Source: Rhodospirillaceae bacterium (GTDB lineage Bacteria > Pseudomonadota > Alphaproteobacteria > CADEGL01). Taken from it: a DNA stretch of 8,254 nt. The notes under the pieces are model-generated. The model was not told where the DNA came from, made no database searches, and worked only from the letters and a program-made list of their open reading frames with translations. Numbering within the stretch: position 1 is the stretch's first letter; every line of letters begins with the position of its first letter. The stretch covers positions 1 through 8,254 of the forward strand of contig JABIRQ010000016.1 of NCBI GenBank assembly GCA_018699755.1. Reading direction: 5' to 3'. The translations under genes and the position numbers were made by a program. Positions 1 through 5,588 of the stretch are shown one piece after another.

Positions 1-101
1 TGCGGTCCGGTTTCCGGGATGGGCGACGAGGGTCGTCATGCGGGCCTGCCGCGTTCGAGTTTCCGGCTGCGTCGAGCCGCGCGGTCGGCGCCGGCCCCGA
101 C

Positions 102-173
102 GATGGTGGGGGCGATGGTGGGGACGATTTTCGGGATCGTGGTCGGGATCACGTTCGGGTCCGGTTCCGGGAA
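102..173. repeat. degenerate 12-bp periodic tract upstream of the TIGR02300 gene
   Basis: Six consecutive 12-bp units can be laid out from 102. The first two (GATGGTGGGGGC and GATGGTGGGGAC) differ at one base; the later four keep a GG-TCGGGAT-like core with more changes. Because 12 is a multiple of 3, frames stay open on both strands across the tract. The plus frame reads as a Gly-every-fourth-residue hydrophobic stretch. No Shine-Dalgarno sequence precedes the ATGs at 19 or 103, so I do not call a gene. The rest of 1-257 shows no recognisable gene. Confidence 0.5.
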
Positions 174-187
174 GGCGAATTTTACTT

Positions 188-216
188 TTGACAGGTGTGA
201 TGGATCGTGGCAATTG
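188..216 (+). promoter_or_regulatory. possible promoter for the TIGR02300 gene (good -35, weak -10)
   Basis: A perfect TTGACA lies at 188-193, in a locally AT-rich patch that stands out from the GC-rich surroundings. At a 17-bp spacing the -10 would be CAATTG (211-216), a poor match to TATAAT, and neighbouring spacings are no better. The position, about 40 bp before the GTG start, suits a promoter. Only the -35 element is well supported. Confidence 0.3.
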
Positions 217-257
217 GCACCGGCCTGTCGCATGAAGCGTTGTGTCGGAGAGTGGTC

Positions 258-629
258 GTGGCCAAGCCGGAATGGGGTACCAAGCGCGTTTGCCTGAGTT
301 GCAGCGCCAAGTTCTACGACTTGGGGCGGGAGTCGATTGCCTGTCCGGCCTGCGGCGCAACATTCAAGCCGGATGATTTCACCCGCGGTCGTCGCGTCAA
401 ACCCGCGCCCGTCGTGGAGAAGCCCGCGCCCAAACCCAAGCGGCCCGCGCCGTCGGACGAGGACGATGGCGACGCCGTGCTTCTCGGCGAGGATGACGAC
501 GACGAAGATGTCGGCGACGACGATGACGAGGATGTCATCGAGGACACGACGGATCTGGGCGATGACGACGACGACGTCAGCGAAGTCGTGGTCGTGGTCG
601 AGTCCGACGGCGACGACAAGAACGATTAA
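258..629 (+). CDS. TIGR02300 family protein (zinc-ribbon head, acidic tail)
   Basis: This 123-residue protein has an N-terminal zinc ribbon with two CxxC pairs (C12/C15 and C29/C32) around a FYDLGR motif. A Pro/Lys-rich linker follows (about 45-65), then a tail from residue 67 to the end made largely of Asp and Glu. The layout matches the alphaproteobacterial TIGR02300 family, whose members open MAKPEWGTKR and carry FYDLN. Here the Asn of that motif is Gly. The GTG at 258 is chosen because it gives exactly that family N-terminus and has GGAGAG five bases upstream. The longer in-frame ATG at 207 adds 17 residues unlike the family. The function is unknown; the ribbon may bind metal or nucleic acid. 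A tRNA-Ala gene follows, a pairing I recall from other Alphaproteobacteria. Confidence 0.88.
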   Translation: MAKPEWGTKRVCLSCSAKFYDLGRESIACPACGATFKPDDFTRGRRVKPAPVVEKPAPKPKRPAPSDEDDGDAVLLGEDDDDEDVGDDDDEDVIEDTTDLGDDDDDVSEVVVVVESDGDDKND

Positions 630-714
630 AACGCTTGCCCGGCCGGCCTTTTGGCTTGCCTTTGCCGCGCCGCCGCCTTTACTGTCCCGCCCCGCGCCGC
701 AATCCCTGCGCCCG

Positions 715-745
715 TTGCCCTGGGCATGGACCTGTCGGGCATAGA
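715..745 (+). promoter_or_regulatory. weak candidate promoter for tRNA-Ala
   Basis: TTGCCC (715-720) is followed 19 bp later by CATAGA (740-745), about 33 bp before the mature tRNA 5' end. Both hexamers are imperfect and the spacer is long. It is listed only because it is the best-placed pair in the 149-base gap between the TIGR02300 gene and the tRNA. Otherwise I see nothing in that gap but GC-rich sequence. Confidence 0.2.
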
Positions 746-778
746 CGCAACGTGTGAGGGGCTGGCGCGCGCGAATTC

Positions 779-854
<76 letters not shown>

Positions 855-874
855 GTTTGGTTTTAAGATCCCGA

Positions 875-910
875 AGGGGCCCGGCCGGAAACGGTCGGGC
901 CCTTAGCTTT
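875..910 (+). terminator. GNRA-capped hairpin, likely terminator of tRNA-Ala
   Basis: Bases 875-887 pair with 892-904 to form a 13-bp, mostly G-C stem (two G-U pairs). It is closed by the tetraloop GAAA (888-891), 20 bases after the tRNA 3' end. The following T tract is poor (TAGCTTT), so termination may be partial. Its place between the plus-strand tRNA and the minus-strand dioxygenase stop means it could also act on convergent transcription. Confidence 0.6.
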
Positions 911-939
911 GATGGATCGGGCGCTTTGATGGATCGGAC
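906..939. repeat. 17-bp tandem duplication between tRNA-Ala and the dioxygenase
   Basis: GCTTTGATGGATCGGGC (906-922) is followed directly by GCTTTGATGGATCGGAC (923-939), with one mismatch in 17 bases. It fills almost all the space between the tRNA hairpin and the dioxygenase stop at 941-943. It may be a replication-slippage product or a junction scar. Confidence 0.75.
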
Positions 940-940
940 C

Positions 941-1993
941 TCAGCTCACCGGCGCGCGCCGGGCGAAGCTCGGCGTATGGCCTTCGCCGCGCACCGGCAC
1001 GCCGCCCTTGACGCCGGTGCCGAAGACATCCAATTCCGGCACCACCGGACGACCGTCCGGGACCGCCAGCCAGATGCGCAGCAGATGCCGGCGACGTTCG
1101 TTCCCCGGTGAATCCTCGAAGGCGCTGCGCCCGTGGAGCATGGTGAAATTGTTCATGAAAACCGCTTCGCCGGGCTGCAGCGAAAATTCCAAGGTCAGCT
1201 CGGGCGCGGTGCATAGCGCGTCGAACAGGGCCAGGGCCTCGCGCTCCTCCGCCGTGACCGCTTCGCCCAGATCGTGCATCGCCTCGCCGACATAGGTGCG
1301 GGAATAGCGCAAGCTGACGAGGCCGTCGCGGCACGAAAAGATGGGCACCCGATGGGCCGTCAGGTCCGGCTCGCCCGGCTTCTCCTCGCCCAGTCGGTGC
1401 CAGGGCATGCCGCGATAGAGCGCGCGCAACAGATCGGGGCGCTGCTCGCGCAACAGATTGTGGACGGTCAGGCCGCTGACGAACTGGTTGACCCCGCCGG
1501 CGCTCCCCTGACGCAGGCAGAGCAGCCCGGCGAAGTCGGAGAAATCGGTATGGGGATACAGCTTGCGCCGCGCGCGATAGGCGCGGGCGTCGGGGTCCTT
1601 GTCGGTCACGTCGATCACATGACCCAGCCGGTCGCCCATTACGCTCTGGCTGGTCGGCGTGCCGAGCTGGACCGAAACCCCCCAATAGATCGTTTCGATA
1701 TCGGCCTGATCGAAGCGCTCAACGGGAAAGCCGCGCAGCACGGCCAAGCCAGGCCCGTTTTCCAGGGCCGCGCGGACCCGGTCCAACAACCCGGCCGTCT
1801 TCGGCACGGGGAAACCGGCCGCCGCGATCTCCTCCATCGCCAGCCCCCGGGCGCGCACCCTGCGCAGGGCGGCTTCGATTTCGCCGAGATGCTCGGGCTC
1901 CAGGGAGAAGGCGAGATCGTCCTTGCCGCCGGCCAGGTCGGCGGGGCGCCAGGCGGACGGATGCCGGATCGGCGCGTCGTGGAACTCTGCCAT
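941..1993 (-). CDS. TauD/TfdA-type Fe(II)/2-oxoglutarate dioxygenase, copy 2
   Basis: This 350-residue protein belongs to the TauD/TfdA branch of non-heme Fe(II), 2-oxoglutarate-dependent oxygenases. These hydroxylate or cleave a small substrate while converting 2-oxoglutarate to succinate and CO2. The facial triad is complete: HTD at H148/D150 and a distal His at H287 (in NNFTMLHGRSAF). The RRHLLR segment supplies R302, the likely 2-oxoglutarate carboxylate ligand, and R306. No signal peptide or membrane segment is visible, so it is probably cytoplasmic. The ATG at 1993 is chosen because a GAGGAGAGAG ribosome binding site precedes it, and upstream sequence in frame overlaps the neighbouring gene. 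It starts 19 bases after the stop of a paralogue and is surely cotranscribed with it. The substrate cannot be read from the sequence. Confidence 0.92.
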   Translation of the reverse strand: MAEFHDAPIRHPSAWRPADLAGGKDDLAFSLEPEHLGEIEAALRRVRARGLAMEEIAAAGFPVPKTAGLLDRVRAALENGPGLAVLRGFPVERFDQADIETIYWGVSVQLGTPTSQSVMGDRLGHVIDVTDKDPDARAYRARRKLYPHTDFSDFAGLLCLRQGSAGGVNQFVSGLTVHNLLREQRPDLLRALYRGMPWHRLGEEKPGEPDLTAHRVPIFSCRDGLVSLRYSRTYVGEAMHDLGEAVTAEEREALALFDALCTAPELTLEFSLQPGEAVFMNNFTMLHGRSAFEDSPGNERRRHLLRIWLAVPDGRPVVPELDVFGTGVKGGVPVRGEGHTPSFARRAPVS

Positions 1994-2012
1994 TCGCCGC
2001 CTCTCTCCTCGC

Positions 2013-3050
2013 CTAGTCGCTTGAAGCCCGGCGCTTGAAGCTGGGCGCCGCGCCCTCGCGCGGGGCAATGCCGCCGGTCCGGCCCGCGCCGTAGATCTCG
2101 ATCTCGGGCCGGGTCGGACGGGGCGTCCGCGACGCCATCCAAAGGCGCAGCAGAAGCCGCTTCTTCGCCGCATCCGCGCCGTCGCGAAAGGCGCTGCGGG
2201 CATGCAGCACCGCGTAATTGTTCATGATCACCGCCTCGCCCGGCTCCAGCATGACTTCGAGGCAGAATTCCGGGCTGCGGGCCAGGGCGTCGAAGGTATC
2301 CAGCGCCTCTTCCTCCCGCGCGCTCAGCGCGCCCAGTTCGTGGGCGGCTTCGCGGATATAGTTGCGCACGTAACGGCAGCTCAAAAAGCCCTCGCGTTCC
2401 GAGAAATGCGGAATGCGATGCTCGGTGATCGGGGCCTCGCCGACCGCCTGCTCGCCGAAGCGGTGCCAGGGGAAGCCGCGGTAGAGAATATCGAGCAGTT
2501 CGGGGTGGCGCCGCGCCATGGCGTCGTGGATCGCGACGGCACTGGTGAAGCGGCTGATGCCGCCTTCGGCCGCGCGCCGCACGCATAGGAACGAGACGAT
2601 GTCGGACATGTCCGTATGGAGGCTCAGCTCCCAATTGGCGCGGTAGGCGCGGGCGTCCGGGTCGGTGTCCGTGACGTCGGTGATATGCCCCAGCCGGTCG
2701 CCCATCACGCTTTGCGAGACCGGGTCTCCCAGATGGCGGCCGACGGCCCAGAACATTGCCTCGACCTCGGCGAGCGGGCGGTCCGCGACGGGAAAGCCCC
2801 GCAGGATCACGATGCCGCGCCCCCGGTCGATCTCGCGCGAAACGGCTTCCAACTCCTCGGCCAGGCCGGGCATGGGCAGATCCGCGCGGTCGAAGGAGAC
2901 CATCGGACGGCCGCTGTTCAGGATCGCGCGGGCCGCCTTTTCGAGGGTCGCGAGGCCCGCCGCGGGAATGTCGACGGCAATGTCCGCCTTGCCGGCCGGG
3001 AAATCGCCGGGCGTCCACTTGGCGGGGTCGGCGTCGTGGATCGGGGTCAT
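2013..3050 (-). CDS. TauD/TfdA-type Fe(II)/2-oxoglutarate dioxygenase, copy 1
   Basis: This 345-residue paralogue of the downstream dioxygenase shares long near-identical stretches with it, such as QSVMGDRLGH and DPDARAYRA. The triad is intact: HTD at H145/D147, distal His at H283 (NNYAVLHARSAF), and R298/R302 in the KKRLLLR segment. The two copies differ just before the HxD motif (WELSLHTD here, RKLYPHTD in the other) and in the N-terminal 80 residues, which suggests different substrates. The ATG at 3050 has GAGGAG eight bases upstream. It overlaps by four bases (ATGA) the stop of a small repeat-built ORF, which could couple its translation to that ORF. It is the first gene of the two-gene unit and divergent from an aminotransferase. 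Its substrate is unknown. Confidence 0.92.
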   Translation of the reverse strand: MTPIHDADPAKWTPGDFPAGKADIAVDIPAAGLATLEKAARAILNSGRPMVSFDRADLPMPGLAEELEAVSREIDRGRGIVILRGFPVADRPLAEVEAMFWAVGRHLGDPVSQSVMGDRLGHITDVTDTDPDARAYRANWELSLHTDMSDIVSFLCVRRAAEGGISRFTSAVAIHDAMARRHPELLDILYRGFPWHRFGEQAVGEAPITEHRIPHFSEREGFLSCRYVRNYIREAAHELGALSAREEEALDTFDALARSPEFCLEVMLEPGEAVIMNNYAVLHARSAFRDGADAAKKRLLLRLWMASRTPRPTRPEIEIYGAGRTGGIAPREGAAPSFKRRASSD

Positions 3051-3115
3051 GCGGGCACTCCTCGCTGCCGGCTGTCCATCCAGATCTCCATCCAGAGCTC
3101 CATCCAGAGCTCCAT
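3047..3115 (-). CDS. candidate 22-aa repetitive leader ORF, coupled to dioxygenase copy 1
   Basis: An ATG at 3115 opens a 22-codon frame reading MELW, MELW, MEIW, then MDSRQRGVPA. Its TGA overlaps the dioxygenase ATG (3048-3050) as ATGA. Each 12-bp repeat contains GGAG six bases before the next in-frame ATG, so there are several SD-ATG pairs in phase. The first ATG itself has a poor ribosome binding site. Seen: the frame, the overlap and the Trp/Met-rich periodic composition. Inferred: that it is translated and tunes dioxygenase expression. It could equally be a by-product of a slippage-prone repeat in the 5' UTR. Nothing known to me has this sequence. Confidence 0.35.
   Translation of the reverse strand: MELWMELWMEIWMDSRQRGVPA
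3076..3115. repeat. 12-bp tandem repeat (three units plus 4 bp)
   Basis: On the plus strand the units are CCATCCAGATCT, CCATCCAGAGCT and CCATCCAGAGCT, followed by CCAT. Units two and three are identical and unit one differs at one base. Each contains a six-base palindrome spanning the unit boundary or centre (GAGCTC, AGATCT). The array lies in the gap between divergent genes, 26-65 bases upstream of dioxygenase copy 1. It could be a set of operator sites, a slippage locus or a leader ORF. Confidence 0.85.
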
Positions 3116-3244
3116 ATTGTCGGCTGGCGCCCCGGACTCAAGCCCCGCTTGATCCTGTCTCGCCTTCTCCCGCGCTTCCCGACGCGCTAGTCTCGCCGCC
3201 CGGCGCTTCGAAGCGCAGTATTCCGGCTGGGAGGAAGCGAAGCG

Positions 3245-4171
3245 ATGTACAAGAGCGCGGGGCGTCTCGTCCATCTCGATGGGGAACTGGTGCCTTACGA
3301 GGAGGCGAAGGTCCATATCCTGACGCCGGCCGTGAAATACGGCGCCAGCGTGTTCGAGGGGATCTGCGGCTACGCCACGCGGGACGGCGGGGGCGTCAAT
3401 ATCTTCCGCCTGCGCGAGCATCTCATCCGCCTCCAGCAGTCGATGCACATCCTGCGCTACGACCGGACCTACAGCCTGGAGGAGTTGACCGAGGTCGTCC
3501 TCGACACGGTGCGCGCCAACGATGTCCGCACCGATTCCCATATCCGCCTCCAGGCCCATGTCCTGGGCGAGGGGCTGATGGGGGCCTGCGGGCCGGTCGG
3601 CTTGTCCTGCACGGTTTCGCCGCGCGAGAGCCGGGCGATCGAGGATCGCACCAAGCGCGCCCAGGTCACCTCCTGGCGGCGCATCGACGATGCCTCCATG
3701 CCGCCCCGGGTCAAGGCGGCGGCCAACTACCACAACGGCCGACTGGGCACGGTCCAGGCCCGCGCCGACGGCTATGACGAGCCGATCTTCCTGACCCAGG
3801 CCGGCAAGGTGTCCGAGAGCGGGGGCGCCTGCCTCTTCATCCTGCGCGACGGCGTGCCGATCACGCCGAGCGTGACCCAGGGCATCCTCGAAAGCGTGAC
3901 CCGCGATACCATGCTGCGCATCTTCGCCGAGGTGCTGGAGCGCCGCGCGGCCGAACGCGAGATCGACCGGACGGAACTCTACATCGCCGACGAAGCCTTC
4001 CTCTGCGGTTCGGCCTACGAGGTCAGCCCCGTCGTCAATGTCGACGGCATGGATGTCGGCGCGGGGGGGATCGGCGAGATCACCCGGGCCGTCTGGGACA
4101 CCTACGAGGCGGTCGTGCGGGGTGCCACGAATGTCGATCCCGCCTGGTTGACGCCGGTGTTCGACGACTAG
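3245..4171 (+). CDS. class IV (fold-type IV) PLP aminotransferase, IlvE-like branched-chain type
   Basis: This 308-residue PLP enzyme resembles branched-chain amino acid aminotransferase, which exchanges amino groups between Val/Leu/Ile and 2-oxoglutarate. Near the N-terminus is VKYGASVFEGICGY (30-43). R101 lies in HIRLQAH, and the PLP Schiff-base Lys is K157 in PPRVKAAANYHNGR. E191 in KVSESGGACLF should contact the PLP ring nitrogen. TPSVTQGILESVTRD (207-221) is the family's phosphate-binding region. Family members usually read EGxGxNLF where this one has ESGGACLF, so it belongs to a variant group and the substrate could differ (another amino acid or a D-amino acid/amine). The ATG at 3245 has GGGAGGA nine bases upstream. 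It is divergent from the dioxygenase pair, with a 194-base gap. It ends 31 bases before a heat-shock promoter. Confidence 0.85.
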   Translation: MYKSAGRLVHLDGELVPYEEAKVHILTPAVKYGASVFEGICGYATRDGGGVNIFRLREHLIRLQQSMHILRYDRTYSLEELTEVVLDTVRANDVRTDSHIRLQAHVLGEGLMGACGPVGLSCTVSPRESRAIEDRTKRAQVTSWRRIDDASMPPRVKAAANYHNGRLGTVQARADGYDEPIFLTQAGKVSESGGACLFILRDGVPITPSVTQGILESVTRDTMLRIFAEVLERRAAEREIDRTELYIADEAFLCGSAYEVSPVVNVDGMDVGAGGIGEITRAVWDTYEAVVRGATNVDPAWLTPVFDD

Positions 4172-4201
4172 GACCCGGCGGCCTCGCCCGGGCCCGGCCC
4201 G

Positions 4202-4230
4202 CTTGAACGGCGGACCGGCCCTCCCCACAT
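4202..4230 (+). promoter_or_regulatory. sigma-32 (RpoH)-type heat-shock promoter for hsp20
   Basis: CTTGAA (4202-4207) is followed after 15 bases by CCCCACAT (4223-4230), seven of eight matches to the E. coli RpoH -10 CCCCATNT, within the accepted spacing range. Transcription would start near 4237, leaving a 5' UTR of about 90 bases, a normal length for a ROSE leader. It sits just after the aminotransferase stop and before an hsp20 gene, where such a promoter is expected. Confidence 0.72.
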
Positions 4231-4236
4231 AACAAA

Positions 4237-4329
4237 ACGAGCGGTGCCGGCGTGGCCGGGCCGTTCCGCGCGGGCGCCGACAAGGGCCCGAATGCTGCTC
4301 GCTTCGCTTACGAAGGAGGTTGCGAAATG
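4237..4329 (+). promoter_or_regulatory. ROSE-like RNA thermometer in the hsp20 5' UTR
   Basis: The last hairpin masks the ribosome binding site. TC (4299-4300) and CTTCG (4302-4306) pair with CGAAG-GA (4311-4317) around a CTTA loop, with G4301 bulged, and C4298-G4318 extends the helix. The anti-SD reads TCGCT (4299-4303), matching the conserved ROSE UYGCU, and lies opposite AGGA (4314-4317) with its G unpaired, as described for ROSE elements. The SD is AAGGAGG (4313-4319). GC (4294-4295) with GC (4322-4323) can close the base. Upstream, CGGGCC (4257-4262) can pair with GGCCCG (4285-4290). At low temperature the SD would be hidden; heat would melt it. The 5' boundary is estimated from the promoter. 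Confidence 0.72.
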
Positions 4330-4776
4330 GCGCGCTTGTCTTTGTTCAACAGCCCCTTGTTGCTGGGCTTCGACCGTTTCGAGGAGGCTTTGGAGCGGGT
4401 CTCCAAGGCGCCGGCCGACGGTTATCCCCCCTACAATGTCGAACAGACCGGGCCCGACAGCCTGCGGATCACTCTGGCCGTCGCCGGGTTCGGCGAGGAC
4501 GACCTGACGATCCAGGTCGAGGCCCGCCAGCTCGTCATCCGCGGGCGCCAGGCCGAGGACGAAAGCGGCCGCGTCTATCTCCATCGCGGCATCGCGGCGC
4601 GCCAGTTCCAGCGCAGCTTCGTGTTGGCCGAAGGAGTCGAGGTGACGGCGGCCAGCCTGGACAACGGCCTGCTTCATATCGAGCTCGATCAGCCCCGGAT
4701 CGAACCGAATGTCCGGACCGTCGAGATCAAGCCGGACGCGCGGCAAGCGAAGGGCAAACGGATCGATCACGACTGA
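4327..4776 (+). CDS. Hsp20 family small heat-shock protein (IbpA-like)
   Basis: This 149-residue alpha-crystallin-type chaperone is a cytoplasmic, ATP-independent holdase that keeps unfolding proteins soluble until DnaK/ClpB can refold them. The N-terminal arm has the class-A pattern FDRFEEALERV (15-25). The alpha-crystallin domain runs from about YPPYNVEQ (33) to the signature ASLDNGLLHIEL, and a VEI (I-x-I-like) anchor near the C-terminus would mediate oligomer contacts. A short Lys/Asp-rich tail ends the protein. The ATG at 4327 is chosen for the near-perfect AAGGAGGT seven bases upstream; a longer in-frame ATG at 4252 would run through the RNA thermometer. A DUF1150 gene follows 62 bases later in the same direction. 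Regulation appears to be by both a sigma-32-like promoter and a ROSE hairpin. Confidence 0.95.
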   Translation: MARLSLFNSPLLLGFDRFEEALERVSKAPADGYPPYNVEQTGPDSLRITLAVAGFGEDDLTIQVEARQLVIRGRQAEDESGRVYLHRGIAARQFQRSFVLAEGVEVTAASLDNGLLHIELDQPRIEPNVRTVEIKPDARQAKGKRIDHD

Positions 4777-4838
4777 TGCGGCCCGGAAGGGCGCGAAACG
4801 AGCCGGGCCGGCTAGGCCGGACAGCGGAAGGAAAGACG

Positions 4839-5054
4839 ATGATGAACACCGAAATCTTCAAGAGCTTGACGGTCGAGCAATTCGCCCTGCTGGGCATGCG
4901 CGACGTGGCCTATGTCAAGGACGTGCGGGTCGAAGGCCAGGCGGCCTACGCCATTCATTCGGCGGATGGCAATGCCGTCGCGGTCCTGGCCAACCGCGAC
5001 GTCGCCTTCGCGACCGTGCGCCAGAACGAACTGGAGCCTGTCAGCGTGCATTGA
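4839..5054 (+). CDS. DUF1150 family protein
   Basis: This 71-residue protein has the pattern of DUF1150, a small alphaproteobacterial family often found next to hsp20 genes: LTVEQFALLGMRDVAYVKDV, then a short beta-rich segment with HSADGNAVAVLANRDVAFATV, and a charged end. There is no signal peptide, membrane segment or Cys. The function is unknown; its place behind Hsp20 suggests a stress-related partner or accessory role, which is inference. Two adjacent ATGs (4839 and 4842) could serve as start. AAGGA at 4828-4832 lies six bases before the first, which I use. It probably shares the hsp20 heat-shock transcript, and it converges with ptsN, leaving a 57-base gap. Confidence 0.88.
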   Translation: MMNTEIFKSLTVEQFALLGMRDVAYVKDVRVEGQAAYAIHSADGNAVAVLANRDVAFATVRQNELEPVSVH

Positions 5055-5077
5055 TATCCGGGGATTCGGGAATTCCG

Positions 5078-5109
5078 GGACCCGCTCGGGGAACCCGCTT
5101 CGGGGGTCC
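5078..5109. terminator. imperfect hairpin between convergent DUF1150 and ptsN genes
   Basis: GGACCC (5078-5083) can pair with GGGTCC (5104-5109). Inside this, CGGG (5087-5090) pairs with CCCG (5094-5097) around a GAA loop. No T tract follows on either strand. The location between two converging stops makes a bidirectional terminator plausible, but the structure is not canonical. Confidence 0.35.
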
Positions 5110-5111
5110 GC

Positions 5112-5576
5112 TCAGGCGGCGCGGCTCGTCGGCGCTTCCATCAGGATGTCATAGATCGGCACCGCCCCGTCGGCGGTGCGCAGCTTTTCGCAGGTCGCGT
5201 GGTTGCGCAGCAGGCGCGAGACCCGCGCCAGCGCCTTGAGGTGATCCGCGCCCGCGCCTTCGGGGGCGAGCAGCAGAAAGATCAGGTCGACCGGCTGGTC
5301 GTCGATCGCGTCGAACGGGATCGGCTCGGCGAGGCGCGCGAACAGCCCGTGCAGGCGGTCGAGGCCGGGCAGCTTGCCGTGCGGGATGGCGATGCCGTTG
5401 CCCACGCCCGTGGTGCCCAGCCGCTCGCGCTCGATCAGCACGTCGAAGACCGCACGCTCGGTCTGACCGGTCACGCCGGCGGCGATCCGGGCCAGTTCCT
5501 GCAGCATCTGCTTCTTGCTGCCGGCTTTCAGGTTGGCGACGACGCTGTCTCGAGTGATCAGATCTGTGATTTCCAT
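5112..5576 (-). CDS. ptsN: PTS IIA-like nitrogen-regulatory protein PtsN (EIIA-Ntr)
   Basis: This 154-residue single-domain EIIA protein is the last phosphate acceptor of the nitrogen phosphotransferase chain (PtsP to NPr to PtsN). It regulates rather than transports, acting on targets such as potassium uptake and sensor kinases in studied bacteria. The phosphorylated His is H66 in GVGNGIAIPHGKLPG. The N-terminus ITDLITRDSVVANLKAGSK and the segment PVDLIFLLLAPEGAGADHLKAL are typical of the family, and its length is normal. Its ATG is 12 bases after the hpf stop, so the two are almost certainly one transcript. The ribosome binding site is weak (GCGGAT), which may mean coupling to hpf. It is in the conserved rpoN-hpf-ptsN order and ends convergently with DUF1150. 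Confidence 0.96.
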   Translation of the reverse strand: MEITDLITRDSVVANLKAGSKKQMLQELARIAAGVTGQTERAVFDVLIERERLGTTGVGNGIAIPHGKLPGLDRLHGLFARLAEPIPFDAIDDQPVDLIFLLLAPEGAGADHLKALARVSRLLRNHATCEKLRTADGAVPIYDILMEAPTSRAA

Positions 5577-5588
5577 CGGGAATCCGCG

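Noticed and set aside
36..233. Minus-strand 65-codon ORF with repeated Ile-Pro residues
   Set aside because: It is the antisense reading of the 12-bp periodic tract; it lacks a ribosome binding site and resembles no family I know.
314..619. Minus-strand Ser/Thr-rich ORF
   Set aside because: It is the antisense of the Asp/Glu codon run in the TIGR02300 tail.
639..652. CCGGCCGGCC followed by TTTT after the TIGR02300 gene, as a possible terminator
   Set aside because: The palindrome has no room for a loop and no stable stem of useful length forms, so it is not a convincing terminator.
941..2203. Longer 420-residue start for dioxygenase copy 2
   Set aside because: The extra 70 residues overlap the coding end of copy 1 and are low-complexity. 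The ATG at 1993 has a strong SD and a length matching the paralogue.
1639..3141. 500-codon minus-strand ORF across both dioxygenases
   Set aside because: It is Arg/Pro/Gly-rich, as expected for an off-frame reading of GC-rich genes, and it overlaps two clear dioxygenase genes in another frame.
4172..4201. GC-rich palindromic run after the aminotransferase stop, as a terminator
   Set aside because: The GCCCGGGC palindrome has no loop and no T tract; it is followed at once by the heat-shock -35 element.
3047..4228. 393-codon minus-strand ORF over the aminotransferase
   Set aside because: It is antisense to a well-conserved PLP enzyme and has no family features. Only its last 23 codons, upstream of the dioxygenase, are discussed, as a leader ORF.
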